Made by a program: the position numbers and the translations under genes. 36,165 bases of DNA from Deltaproteobacteria bacterium (GTDB taxonomy: Bacteria > Myxococcota > Myxococcia > Myxococcales > JAHFDP01): contig JAHFDP010000043.1 in assembly GCA_023248955.1 (NCBI GenBank), forward strand, positions 1 to 36,165, written 5' to 3'. Below the pieces are notes generated by a model that was given only the letters and a program-made list of their open reading frames with translations, searched no databases and was not told the DNA's origin. This document shows positions 1 through 7,003 of this stretch, piece after piece. How positions within the stretch are numbered: the stretch's first letter is position 1; every line of letters begins with the position of its first letter.

Positions 1-169
1 TCCGACGGCAGACGGGCGTGCCTTTGCGGCCGCGGTGACTTGCTACCACCCGAATCCGAGCCTCCTCCACGCATCCGGTCACCGCGGCCGCAAAGGCACG
101 TCCGTCACGCCGTCGGGCTCTGGCCGCCGCCCAGGCAAAAGTTTCTAAAAAAGCTGGGCGCGCAGCGCG
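1..169 (-). repeat. Dispersed hairpin repeat, copy 1 (cut by window edge)
   Basis: This is the terminal third of a dispersed element also found at 9528-9964, 32381-32718 and 33336-33774. It holds a long inverted repeat with arms 14-39 and 78-103, which pair over 26 positions with one G-T wobble. The loop is the same as in the copies at 9594 and 33618. After the hairpin comes the shared end module: a GGCCGCCGCCCAGGC block, an AT-rich stretch with CTAAAAAAGC, and a small GCGC palindrome. The element ends about 5 bp from the stop codon of the patatin gene. The rest presumably lies left of the window. The repeat relationship is seen directly; mobility is inference. Confidence 0.85.
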
Positions 170-174
170 CAAAA

Positions 175-1602
175 TTACCGCAGCACCCCAAGTTCAGAAA
201 TGGGTTGCATCATCCGTTGAACGAAAGGCAATTCCTCAAGCAACTCTTCCTTGGCCCGCTCAATCACCCGCTCCACCTGCGCCGCGCCAGGCACCACATC
301 AAGCGGAGACAAGGGCGCGCGGAACCGCTTCAGCAATCCGGCGTACGGCGCGTTCGCCAACACGGCCTGGTTGGCATAGCTCTGCAGCGGCATCCAAAGA
401 CCGCTCGAAAGCCGCGGAGCGAATCCATCGAGTGCAAAGAAGAATGCATTGCGCGTGCGGAGCAGTCCCCGCTGCACCGTTCGCCACGCCGCGCGAATGG
501 GCACGTTGTCGGAGATGCCGCCGTCGACGAGGCGAAAAAGATCATGTCGCGCAAAGAGGCCGTCGAGCAGCGCGCGCATGCGGGCATCGTCGCGGACCAC
601 GTCGTAGTGAATGACGCCGGGCACCGATCCGGAAAAGCCCACCGCGTCGACGGCGTCGAAATCGCGCGTACCGTCGGAGTCGCCGAGCACCAGCGACGAG
701 AGCATCGTCGGATCGCGCAGAAATTCCGCCACAGCTTGCGTCAGCTTGCCGATGCCAGAGCGAATCGCGCCCGGCTTGAGCGGACCACCGCTGGCCATGC
801 CGTTCACCAGGTGCTCGTAGTGCTCGAGTCCATGCGGCACCGCGCCTTTGTGAATGCCGGTCACGGTAACCAGCATTGGAATTTCCAAATCAGACAAGCG
901 CAGCGGTGTGCCGTCGGGATGCGTGAAGTAGCGGCCGATGGAGGATCGCAAATAGAGCCGCAGCGGCCCGGGCAATCCGTAACGACTCTCCATGTGGAAA
1001 AAGCGGAACACTTTTTTGAACGAGAGTTCGCGCACGATGTCGGCCACCATCGAGACGTCGAAGCGTGGCTGTTTGGCGCGAAAAAGTCCGAGGATCGATC
1101 CCATGCTGGAGCCGGCGATCAGCGATGGCCGCAACCCCGCGGCTTCCAGCAGCTCGAACGCCCCGAGATGGCCGTAGGCCGTACCGCCACCGCCACCGCA
1201 AACCAGCACCAACTTTTTTTGGCGGACTTCGCGCTCCAGCGCATCCATCGAAAGACGGTGGCCGACGTTTTCGAAGAGCCGCTCGCGAGCGGTGTGGGCA
1301 AGCTGCGTCGCGCGCCGCGTTGCGCCCGGAAGCGCCATCCAATCGATGTTGGCACCGAGGAGAACGGGCGAGAGCGCGGTCGAAAGCTGCGCGCGAAATT
1401 CGCCGAGGAGGCCAGCCACCGCCACATCGCGGCCGTCGTCGCCCGGAATGCACCAGAGCCGCGCCAGCGACAACGCGTAGCGCAGCGCATTCTCGTCGCG
1501 TGCATGAATGCGGTGGCGACCGGACACGCTGGCCCGCACCAGGCGCCGCTCCATCTCTTCGAAGGGATGGAGGAGCTCGAAACGGCGCTGAAGAAGCGGC
1601 AT
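175..1602 (-). CDS. Patatin-like phospholipase
   Basis: This 475-residue protein is predicted to hydrolyse acyl esters of phospholipids or related lipids with the patatin Ser-Asp dyad. The oxyanion-hole glycine run is at residues 136-140 (CGGGGG), the nucleophile elbow GSSMG at 164-168 with Ser166, and the catalytic Asp in a DGG motif at 360-362. The first 130 residues form an extension ahead of the patatin fold. They are not recognised but resemble the N-terminal helical regions of long bacterial patatin-like proteins. No signal peptide is visible, so action from the cytoplasm or inner membrane face is likely. The ATG at 1602 is the first in-frame start. The gene lies about 100 bp downstream of the nucleotidyltransferase gene on the same strand. 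Its substrate cannot be told from sequence. Confidence 0.88.
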   Translation of the reverse strand: MPLLQRRFELLHPFEEMERRLVRASVSGRHRIHARDENALRYALSLARLWCIPGDDGRDVAVAGLLGEFRAQLSTALSPVLLGANIDWMALPGATRRATQLAHTARERLFENVGHRLSMDALEREVRQKKLVLVCGGGGGTAYGHLGAFELLEAAGLRPSLIAGSSMGSILGLFRAKQPRFDVSMVADIVRELSFKKVFRFFHMESRYGLPGPLRLYLRSSIGRYFTHPDGTPLRLSDLEIPMLVTVTGIHKGAVPHGLEHYEHLVNGMASGGPLKPGAIRSGIGKLTQAVAEFLRDPTMLSSLVLGDSDGTRDFDAVDAVGFSGSVPGVIHYDVVRDDARMRALLDGLFARHDLFRLVDGGISDNVPIRAAWRTVQRGLLRTRNAFFFALDGFAPRLSSGLWMPLQSYANQAVLANAPYAGLLKRFRAPLSPLDVVPGAAQVERVIERAKEELLEELPFVQRMMQPISELGVLR

Positions 1603-1709
1603 CTACTTTTGAAGCTAACACCGTTCGAAGCTTGACGGTGGCGCATTGGCGCACGATCCAAGTGGGCGATCGCCAGTCCAGTCGCTTCTCACCACGTGGA
1701 AGGGTAGCG

Positions 1710-2189
1710 CTACTTTCGCTCGAGTTTCTCGAGCGCCTTCTTCACACGCAACGTGTCGCGTAGGTGAAGCAGGTGCAGCCGATCCTTCGGTCGGTCGGCA
1801 GCTTCTTTCGAGCGTACGACATCCTCAAGGCACGCAAAGGCAACGGAAACGTTTCCAACCTGTATTTGAACTGCGCGAGAACGAAGCGATTCGAATCGAA
1901 GGCCGCCAGGGATCCGATCGAAAAGCACGTCAACGGGGACCTTGGCTCCGCTCAGGCGCAGGGCGCTGACGAACTCTGAAATAGGCGCTGCGGCCGCGCC
2001 GAGTCTCTCGCAAACACGCTTGAGCTTCGCGCGATTGCGTGGCGTGTCTCGAATCAAAATATCGATGTCTTGCGTCATCAGCGGCGCGCCCTGCGCGATG
2101 GCCGCCGTAGCGCCAACGACCACCGCCTCCAACCGAGCCTCGTCAAGGGCGCGCTGCAGCTCGCTCAGAAACGATTCGTCAAACGACAT
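1710..2189 (-). CDS. Nucleotidyltransferase-like protein (AbiEii/DUF6036-type fold)
   Basis: This 159-residue protein has the short nucleotidyltransferase-fold signature. A VVVGATAAIAQG segment near residues 23-34 is followed by TQDIDILI near 39-46, where the two Asp residues match the metal-binding DxD of pol-beta-type enzymes. In known relatives such proteins occur in two-gene modules resembling toxin-antitoxin pairs, with adenylylation as the proposed activity. Its ATG lies inside the end of the 72-residue gene upstream, an 11-bp overlap that implies translational coupling. Whether this is toxin, antitoxin or something else is unknown. It belongs to a tyrS-led run of same-strand genes. The family call is fairly sure, the function is not. 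Confidence 0.7.
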   Translation of the reverse strand: MSFDESFLSELQRALDEARLEAVVVGATAAIAQGAPLMTQDIDILIRDTPRNRAKLKRVCERLGAAAAPISEFVSALRLSGAKVPVDVLFDRIPGGLRFESLRSRAVQIQVGNVSVAFACLEDVVRSKEAADRPKDRLHLLHLRDTLRVKKALEKLERK

Positions 2190-2397
2190 AAACGCCGGGC
2201 CGAATTTCGTACATCAGAAAGCTACGCCCCTTGCCGATGGGTCTGAGAATCGAGTCGATGATCAGCATCAGATCACCGCGCTCGATATCTGGAACAAGCG
2301 GCTGAACCTTGTCGCTTAGATCACAAATCCGCCGCGCCAGCCGCTCAGACGCCAGCATCTTGCGGGATTTGCGGGCGCGCTTCTTCACGACACTCAT
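2179..2397 (-). CDS. Small basic protein coupled to the nucleotidyltransferase
   Basis: This 72-residue protein has a very basic N-terminus (VKKRARKSRKM) followed by a mixed-charge part ending in YEIRPGVYVV. It has no membrane segment and no motif that I recognise. Its stop codon overlaps the start of the nucleotidyltransferase gene by 11 bp, and its ATG follows the tyrS stop codon by only 6 bp, so it should be co-transcribed with both. This architecture of a small protein overlapping a nucleotidyltransferase recalls two-gene toxin-antitoxin-like modules. The assignment as partner rests on position only. Confidence 0.6.
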   Translation of the reverse strand: MSVVKKRARKSRKMLASERLARRICDLSDKVQPLVPDIERGDLMLIIDSILRPIGKGRSFLMYEIRPGVYVV

Positions 2398-2403
2398 TAT
2401 AGC

Positions 2404-3591
2404 CTACGACACCGTCACCCGCACGAAGCGCCGCTTCCCCGCCTGCACCAAGTGCTCGCCCGCCTTGAGCACCGCCTGCACATCACCGACGCGCTCTCCA
2501 TTCACCCGAACGCCGCCCTGCGCGATCAAGCGCCTCGCTTCCGAATTCGACGTCGCTAGCCCGAGCTGCGCCAGCGCGTTTAGAAGTGGCACCGACGCGG
2601 CGTCGCCGAGCGCCAGCGCGCGCGTCTCGATGTCCGTCGGAATTTCCTTGTTGGAAACCGTCCGCTCGAAGTGCTCGCGCGCTTTCACGGCCGCTTCATT
2701 ACCGTGGTAATGCGCCACCAGCTCCGCACCGAGCGCCTTCTTCGCCGCCATCGGATGGCCCGCCTTCAGCACCGCGATCTCCTCCGCGGACTTCAGCGAC
2801 AGCAGCTCAAAGTAACGCCACATCAGCGCATCCGAAATCGACATCAACTTTCCGAACTGCTCCTCCGGCGCTTCGTTGATCCCGATGGTGTTGCCGAGCG
2901 ACTTGGACATCTTCTGCACACCGTCCAGGCCCTCCAGCAGCGGCGTGGTCATCACGATCTGGGGCGGCAAATTTTCGCGCTCCATGAGATCGCGACCCAC
3001 CAGCAGATTGAAAAGCTGATCCGTTCCACCGAGCTCCACGTCGCATTTGAGCGCCACCGAATCGTAGCCCTGCATGAGCGGGTAGAGCAGCTCGTGCATC
3101 ATCACCGCGCGGCCCGCGGCGATGCGCTCCTTGAAATCGCGCCGCTCGAACGTCCGCGATGCGCTGTACTTGGCCGCCAACCGCAGCGTGTCCGCGAAGG
3201 TTAGGCCCGCCAGCCACTCGGAGTTGAAACGCACTTCGGTGCGCGCGGGGTCCAATATTTTGAATACCTGGGCCTTGTAGGTCTCGGTGTTGGCGGCGAT
3301 CTGCTCCGGTGTCAGCGGCGGCCGCGTGGCCGACTTGCCAGTGGGATCGCCGATGCGCGCGGTGTAGTCGCCGACCAGAAAAATCGCGGTGTGGCCGAGA
3401 TCCTGGAAGCGACGCAAGAGCGTGAGCAGCACCGTGTGGCCCAGGTGCAAATCGGGCGCAGTGGGATCGAAGCCGGCCTTGATGCGCAACGGCCGTCCCT
3501 TGGCGAGGCGCGCGGCGAGCTCGGTGGACGTGTGCAAATCCACCACGCCGCGGGAGAGCACACGAAGCTGTTCGTCGATGGTCTCGGACAT
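2404..3591 (-). CDS. tyrS: Tyrosyl-tRNA synthetase
   Basis: This class I synthetase charges tRNA-Tyr with tyrosine in the cytoplasm. The 395-residue product has the HIGH-type motif as HLGH at residues 49-52, the tyrosine-pocket region, and the KMSKS motif near 225-229. A C-terminal S4 RNA-binding domain contains SEARRLIAQGGVRVNGE. The length fits the bacterial TyrZ-like branch. I chose the ATG at 3591 (MSETIDEQ) because upstream in-frame sequence would run into the divergent gene and lacks family similarity. The gene appears to lead a same-strand run with the small protein and nucleotidyltransferase downstream. The divergent gene starts 21 bp away, so the promoters overlap. Confidence 0.97.
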   Translation of the reverse strand: MSETIDEQLRVLSRGVVDLHTSTELAARLAKGRPLRIKAGFDPTAPDLHLGHTVLLTLLRRFQDLGHTAIFLVGDYTARIGDPTGKSATRPPLTPEQIAANTETYKAQVFKILDPARTEVRFNSEWLAGLTFADTLRLAAKYSASRTFERRDFKERIAAGRAVMMHELLYPLMQGYDSVALKCDVELGGTDQLFNLLVGRDLMERENLPPQIVMTTPLLEGLDGVQKMSKSLGNTIGINEAPEEQFGKLMSISDALMWRYFELLSLKSAEEIAVLKAGHPMAAKKALGAELVAHYHGNEAAVKAREHFERTVSNKEIPTDIETRALALGDAASVPLLNALAQLGLATSNSEARRLIAQGGVRVNGERVGDVQAVLKAGEHLVQAGKRRFVRVTVS

Positions 3592-3600
3592 GTGGAAACG

Positions 3601-3606
3601 TATACT
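3601..3606 (+). promoter_or_regulatory. Possible -10 box for a leaderless transcript
   Basis: TATACT ends 6 nt before the ATG at 3613, which would put the transcription start on the start codon itself. No Shine-Dalgarno sequence precedes that ATG, which agrees with a leaderless mRNA. No clear -35 box is visible. The same arrangement occurs at 5751 ahead of the TPR gene. Confidence 0.35.
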
Positions 3607-3612
3607 GCACGC

Positions 3613-4455
3613 ATGCCCGCCCCGCAGCCGCGCCTGATGAGCGAGCTCGCAAAAAATCAATTTCGTTCGTTCGCTATCCGCATCCCCTCCGATTGGAAAC
3701 CCAACGCCGGCGCGCTCGCGGAGATGTTCAACAACGCCTTTGCCACAGGCGAAAGGAGCGCCGTTCCCGCGCCGATGCCGCCCGCGCTCTTTCTCGCTGC
3801 GTCGCCCAACACCTTGCACGTGAAGACACAGAAGGAGATGAGCCGTCACTTCGGGGATTTCATCGACGGCATCTGCGGCGCGATTTGCAGCGCGTGGGCA
3901 AGGTGGCAATCGCTGGCGATACTCAGTGGCGTGCAGGTGAACGCCGTCGTCGCAGCAGGTGGCGTGGTGACCGGGCCGCCGCTAGCGCCGCTCATTCTCG
4001 CCGAGGCGCCGAAAGGATCACAGCAGGAACAGAAATTTTCGCGCGCCATCGCCACGGCGATCAGTCAGGGCTGGCAGACCTACCAAGCGACCCTCACGAT
4101 TCCCGGACTTCCGCTCTATCCGGCGTTCGCCGCGTTCCCCGCGCCCTTCGCGCCGCCGACACCGAACGTGCCGGTGCCCGTTGCCGCGCTGGCGCAGGTG
4201 CCGCTCAGCGTTTCCAAATCGGCGCTCAAAGTCGCGATGATTGCGGCGCTCGGCGATCCCCGCGCGTTGCATCAGCTCGAGCTCTTCGACGCCATCGCCG
4301 CGGCGTTCGCCGACTGCTTTTCGGTTTGGCAATCGACGACGATGGTGACGAACCTTCTCGCCTCGGGCCCGGTGCCGACGTTTGCGCCGCCCGCGGTTCC
4401 AACGGGTCCTGTCGTCGGAGGTAGCGCCACGATGGCACCGGGTGGTTTCGCGTAG
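3613..4455 (+). CDS. Hypothetical protein, Pro/Ala-rich, function unknown
   Basis: I do not recognise this 280-residue protein. It has no signal peptide. Residues about 75-130 are weakly hydrophobic (ICGAICSAWARWQSLAILSG, then a Val/Ala/Gly-rich stretch with VVTGPPLAPLIL). A central Pro-rich part follows (PGLPLYPAFAAFPAPFAPP), and the C-terminus ends in GGSATMAPGGFA. Repeated Trp-containing helices (AWARWQS, SQGWQTY, FSVWQST) suggest a helical structural protein. The start is ATG 3613 or ATG 3637; I prefer 3613 because of the -10-like TATACT just upstream. It is divergent from tyrS. The short motifs recall structural proteins of phage-derived injection systems, but I cannot support that assignment. 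Confidence 0.65.
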   Translation: MPAPQPRLMSELAKNQFRSFAIRIPSDWKPNAGALAEMFNNAFATGERSAVPAPMPPALFLAASPNTLHVKTQKEMSRHFGDFIDGICGAICSAWARWQSLAILSGVQVNAVVAAGGVVTGPPLAPLILAEAPKGSQQEQKFSRAIATAISQGWQTYQATLTIPGLPLYPAFAAFPAPFAPPTPNVPVPVAALAQVPLSVSKSALKVAMIAALGDPRALHQLELFDAIAAAFADCFSVWQSTTMVTNLLASGPVPTFAPPAVPTGPVVGGSATMAPGGFA

Positions 4456-4487
4456 CAGGAGAAGCAACGCTCCGAGCGAAGGGAAAG

Positions 4488-4545
4488 GTAACCGTTCAGT
4501 CCCCGCCAAAGTCGTCATGGCCGGGCTTGACGACTGAACGGTTAC
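4488..4545. repeat. Short palindromic element with terminal inverted repeats
   Basis: The 14-bp ends GTAACCGTTCAGTC (4488-4501) and GACTGAACGGTTAC (4532-4545) are perfect inverted repeats. Inside them is a smaller inverted repeat with arms GTCGTCA and TGACGAC. The core GTCATGGCCGGGCTTGAC also occurs at 9980-9997, and an ACGGTTAC end occurs near 10076, so this may be a deletion derivative of the same element type. It sits directly upstream of the nucleotidyltransferase remnant. Confidence 0.8.
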
Positions 4546-4570
4546 AGAGAAAGTTGATACATTGCCATCC

Positions 4571-4729
4571 ATGGATGGCGGCGATTTTGCGCGAGTTCTA
4601 GAGGCGCTCGAGACGGCGCACGTACGCTACGTCATCACCGAGTTGGAAAAAATCGCGCGTTTGCGGGGAGCCCCCCCATGGCTGATGGCTGGGATCGCCA
4701 CGATGAAGAACAGAAACGCGCGTGGTTGA
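4571..4729 (+). pseudogene. Remnant of a nucleotidyltransferase gene with internal deletion
   Basis: The 52-residue frame begins DFARVLEALETAHVRYVI, which matches the N-terminus typical of short nucleotidyltransferase-fold proteins, where a Gly-rich glycine-serine strand should follow. Instead it jumps to ELEKIARLRGAPP, which looks like the C-terminal helix of the same family. The GxxA and DxD catalytic parts are missing. I infer an in-frame internal deletion. Its 3' end overlaps the start of the small gene at 4678, as in intact two-gene modules. A C7 run at 4671-4677 lies at the junction. The family assignment of the fragments is by pattern memory and needs an alignment. Confidence 0.5.
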
Positions 4730-4872
4730 AGTTGACGCCTGAGCAGCGCCTGGCCGCACTGGTGCAGCTCAAGAATTTTGCGTTGCAGTGTTGTGGTCTC
4801 GGAAATCCGATCCTGCGCGACCAACTGGAGAAAGATCCGGCGCGTTATGGAAAGCCTGCGTTTCGTTGGTAG
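4678..4872 (+). CDS. Small protein, probable partner of the nucleotidyltransferase remnant
   Basis: This 64-residue soluble protein contains WLKLTPEQRLAALVQLKNFAL, a pattern seen in small proteins encoded next to short nucleotidyltransferases (W-x-x-L-[ST]-PEERL-x-x-L-type segments). Its ATG lies inside the end of the remnant gene at 4571-4729, an overlap expected for a translationally coupled second gene. It appears intact while its partner is not. The function is unknown; a toxin-antitoxin-like role is only inferred. Its stop codon abuts the convergent cyclo-ligase gene with no spacer. Confidence 0.55.
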   Translation: MADGWDRHDEEQKRAWLKLTPEQRLAALVQLKNFALQCCGLGNPILRDQLEKDPARYGKPAFRW

Positions 4873-5478
4873 CTAAAAATTCACCGTGCGTGCTTCCGTA
4901 ACCAGCGTGCCCATCCGCACATCGTGCGGCGCCACAGGCACCGCGACCACAATCTGAAATTCGTAAGCGAGCCCCAGGCAGCGCGCCCGCGGTATTCCAC
5001 GCAGTGTCGAGTCGTAATACCCACCGCCGCGCCCCAGCCGTCCTCCCGCCAAATCGAACGCCACGCCAGGCACCACGAAAATGTCAATTTCGTCCAGGTT
5101 CACACGCAGTGAATCGGCGCCTGGTTCAGCGAATCCCAACGGGCCCGGCACGAGCTCAGCGAGCGTTTCCACTGCATGAAAAGCGAGCGCGCCTTCTTGA
5201 ACACGCGGAACACAAACGCGCTGCCCGGCCTCCCGCGCCGCCAACATTACCAGCTCCGTCCCCACCTCGGCGCCGAGCGGTGCGTAGAGCGCCACCGTCC
5301 GCGCCCTCGCAAAATCCGGCAACGCGATCAACCGCGCCTGCGCCGCGCGCGACGCCACCGCCAGCAGAGCCGGGGCCATGCTGCGCCTGCGCTCGAGCAA
5401 ATCTCGCCGCATCGCGGCTTTGCGTTGCTGCACATCCACATTGGCCTTATACTCAAGTTGTTTCGAACGCTCTTTCAC
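4873..5478 (-). CDS. ygfA: 5-formyltetrahydrofolate cyclo-ligase
   Basis: This enzyme converts 5-formyl-THF plus ATP into 5,10-methenyl-THF in one-carbon metabolism. The family's ATP/phosphate motif appears as GRGGGYYD at residues 149-156, preceded by VPGVAFDLAGGRLG. The length of 201 residues is normal for the family. The frame opens with GTG at 5478, but the family usually begins near RRDLLERRR, so an internal GTG or the ATG at 5412 could be the real start. The gene lies directly downstream of a predicted 6S RNA on the same strand, the arrangement known from E. coli ssrS-ygfA and other proteobacteria, so the two are probably co-transcribed. Confidence 0.93.
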   Translation of the reverse strand: MKERSKQLEYKANVDVQQRKAAMRRDLLERRRSMAPALLAVASRAAQARLIALPDFARARTVALYAPLGAEVGTELVMLAAREAGQRVCVPRVQEGALAFHAVETLAELVPGPLGFAEPGADSLRVNLDEIDIFVVPGVAFDLAGGRLGRGGGYYDSTLRGIPRARCLGLAYEFQIVVAVPVAPHDVRMGTLVTEARTVNF

Positions 5479-5486
5479 ATTCCCCT

Positions 5487-5675
5487 GCGCTGCTCGTGAT
5501 GGGATTCAAATCCCTGAACCGATAAGCTGAACTCGGGGGCGCCTATCGGCCGGGGGTGGGCAAGCCCTCTTGTCTCGCGCGAGCGAGAGAGGAGAAGGAC
5601 GCCAAAAGCCGGCCGAGGTGCTCCCACCTGCCTAGCAGGGTTCAGGAACCGACTCCACACGACAGCCGCGGGGGA
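5487..5675 (-). ncRNA. ssrS: 6S RNA candidate
   Basis: On the minus strand this segment has the features of 6S RNA, which binds sigma70-RNA polymerase and mimics an open promoter. The closing stem pairs the GCTGTCGTG region (about 5658-5667) with CACGAGCAGC (about 5489-5498). Inside, CCTGAACCC near 5636-5645 faces GGTTCAGGG near 5511-5519. The GGCAGGTGGGAGC segment and the CCCCCGAGTTCAGC segment flank the large central bubble, as in deltaproteobacterial 6S RNAs. Placement immediately upstream of ygfA matches the conserved ssrS-ygfA linkage. Ends are approximate. No covariance model could be run. Confidence 0.85.
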
Positions 5676-5750
5676 TCTTTCCAGAAACGTGATCGAAGAA
5701 CGCCGGGCCGAAAGGTCGTCACGTTCACGATTTGATCACGATCGCGTCGT

Positions 5751-5756
5751 ATACTT
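5751..5756 (+). promoter_or_regulatory. Possible -10 box for the TPR gene
   Basis: TATACT ends 7 nt before the ATG at 5764, so the transcript could start at or next to the start codon. No Shine-Dalgarno sequence is present in between. A weak -35 candidate is all that can be seen upstream. Confidence 0.35.
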
Positions 5757-5763
5757 CCCACCC

Positions 5764-6681
5764 ATGACCTTCCTCGCGCTTCTTCTGCTCGCTGCCGCCC
5801 CCGATCTGCATGGACGCTGGCAAACTCCCTCTGGCGTTGTCGTGGTTACGGCTTCCGGCGACGCGTGGGTCGGCGCGCTGGAGGCCACGAGCCCCGCTTG
5901 TCCGTTACCCGCTGGCACCGAAGTTCTGCGCGGCGCGCTGGTCGACGATTCGCTCTCGGCGCAGGCGCGGCTCTGTCTCGTTGCGTCGGGTTGCGCGGCA
6001 ACGGAAGGCAACGCCTTCGCGCTGCTGCTCCTCGGCGCTGGAAATCAATCGTTGCAAGGCGGCGTCCATGGAAAAGCTGCTTGCGCAAAAAAGGCCACGC
6101 CGCTCGTCCTGAAACGTCTCGACGCGGTGGTGCATGAAACACCGAAGGCCAACGTTGCCCTCGATCCCAACTTGCCGCCGCCACTCACGCTTGCTCCCGC
6201 GGTCGCCAAGGAACGTCTCCCCGTTGGCGATGTCGCGCCTGGCGTTTACGATCCGCGCGCCGCCAAAGCTTCTCCGTCCAAAAAAGCGCGCGCGATTTTG
6301 TCGGACGGCGAGAACTATCTCAAAGAGGGCTATTTCGAGCGTGCGCGCGAGCGGTTTTTGGAAGCGGTCAAAATCGCGCCCGGTCTTCCCGAGGCGTACA
6401 ACGGCGTCGGTGTCACGTACGCGGCGCGACGGGACTTCGTGGAGGCGCTGGCCTGGTACAAAAAATCGCTGACGATCGATCCCGATTTCGGCGACGGCGT
6501 CTACAACATGGCTTGCGCTTACAGTGCGCAGGGACAAATCGCGCCAGCGTTGGCCTACTTGAAGTTGGCGGCGGAAAAGGGCTTCACCGATCGTGACGTC
6601 ATCGAGAAGGACGAAGACCTGGCGCCGCTTCGTGATACAAACGAATACAAAGCAATACTTCTGGAATTCGGAAAAAAATAA
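5764..6681 (+). CDS. Secreted TPR-repeat protein
   Basis: This 305-residue protein begins MTFLALLLLAAAPDLHG, a short Sec-type signal peptide, and should act in the envelope. The N-terminal half has a small domain starting GRWQTPSGVVVVTASG, with Cys residues spaced in a way that allows disulphides. The C-terminal part (residues about 185-300) holds three tetratricopeptide repeats, including YFERARERFLEAVKIAPGLP and FVEALAWYKKSLTIDPDF. TPRs mediate protein contacts, so a scaffold or assembly role is plausible. I chose ATG 5764 because the in-frame extension upstream is charged and would mask the signal peptide. The partner is unknown. Confidence 0.82.
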   Translation: MTFLALLLLAAAPDLHGRWQTPSGVVVVTASGDAWVGALEATSPACPLPAGTEVLRGALVDDSLSAQARLCLVASGCAATEGNAFALLLLGAGNQSLQGGVHGKAACAKKATPLVLKRLDAVVHETPKANVALDPNLPPPLTLAPAVAKERLPVGDVAPGVYDPRAAKASPSKKARAILSDGENYLKEGYFERARERFLEAVKIAPGLPEAYNGVGVTYAARRDFVEALAWYKKSLTIDPDFGDGVYNMACAYSAQGQIAPALAYLKLAAEKGFTDRDVIEKDEDLAPLRDTNEYKAILLEFGKK

Positions 6682-7003
6682 CGCCGATTGTCTAGCCGGA
6701 AATCCACAGTTGCCGTGGTACCGAGACGGTCGAGCGCGGCTCGGCTGCGAGGCGCGGACGAGGGGACTCCCCCGGTACCGGGGGAGATGTCGCGCAGCGA
6801 CAGAGGGGGGCCGCTTGCGGCGAGCAAGCCCCCGGAAGCGCACTTTTCGGTGCGCTGAGGAGGCACCGGAGGAGCCCGCTGTATGATCGAGCGCTTCCAG
6901 CGCCACCAATCGGGCCGGCCGCGCTTCCAGCATGCGCGGCAAGCACTGAAGCAGACGGGCTGCGATCGACCGTCGTAGGTAACGGCAATTGTGGTTTTCC
7001 GGC
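6682..7003. repeat. Gene-free stretch with palindromic repeats
   Basis: No gene is seen here. It holds a perfect palindrome around 6767-6784 (CCCCCGGTACCGGGGG), followed by a TCGCGCAGCGA palindrome. A hairpin with arms GCGCAC and GTGCGC lies near 6838-6856. The block looks like a REP-type dispersed element and could also stop transcription between the convergent TPR and receiver-PilZ genes, although no T-run follows the stems. Confidence 0.55.

Noticed and set aside
40-1635. Long plus-strand frame antisense to the patatin gene
   Set aside because: It is a GC-rich shadow frame, full of Arg and His with no domain; the minus-strand patatin has clear catalytic motifs.
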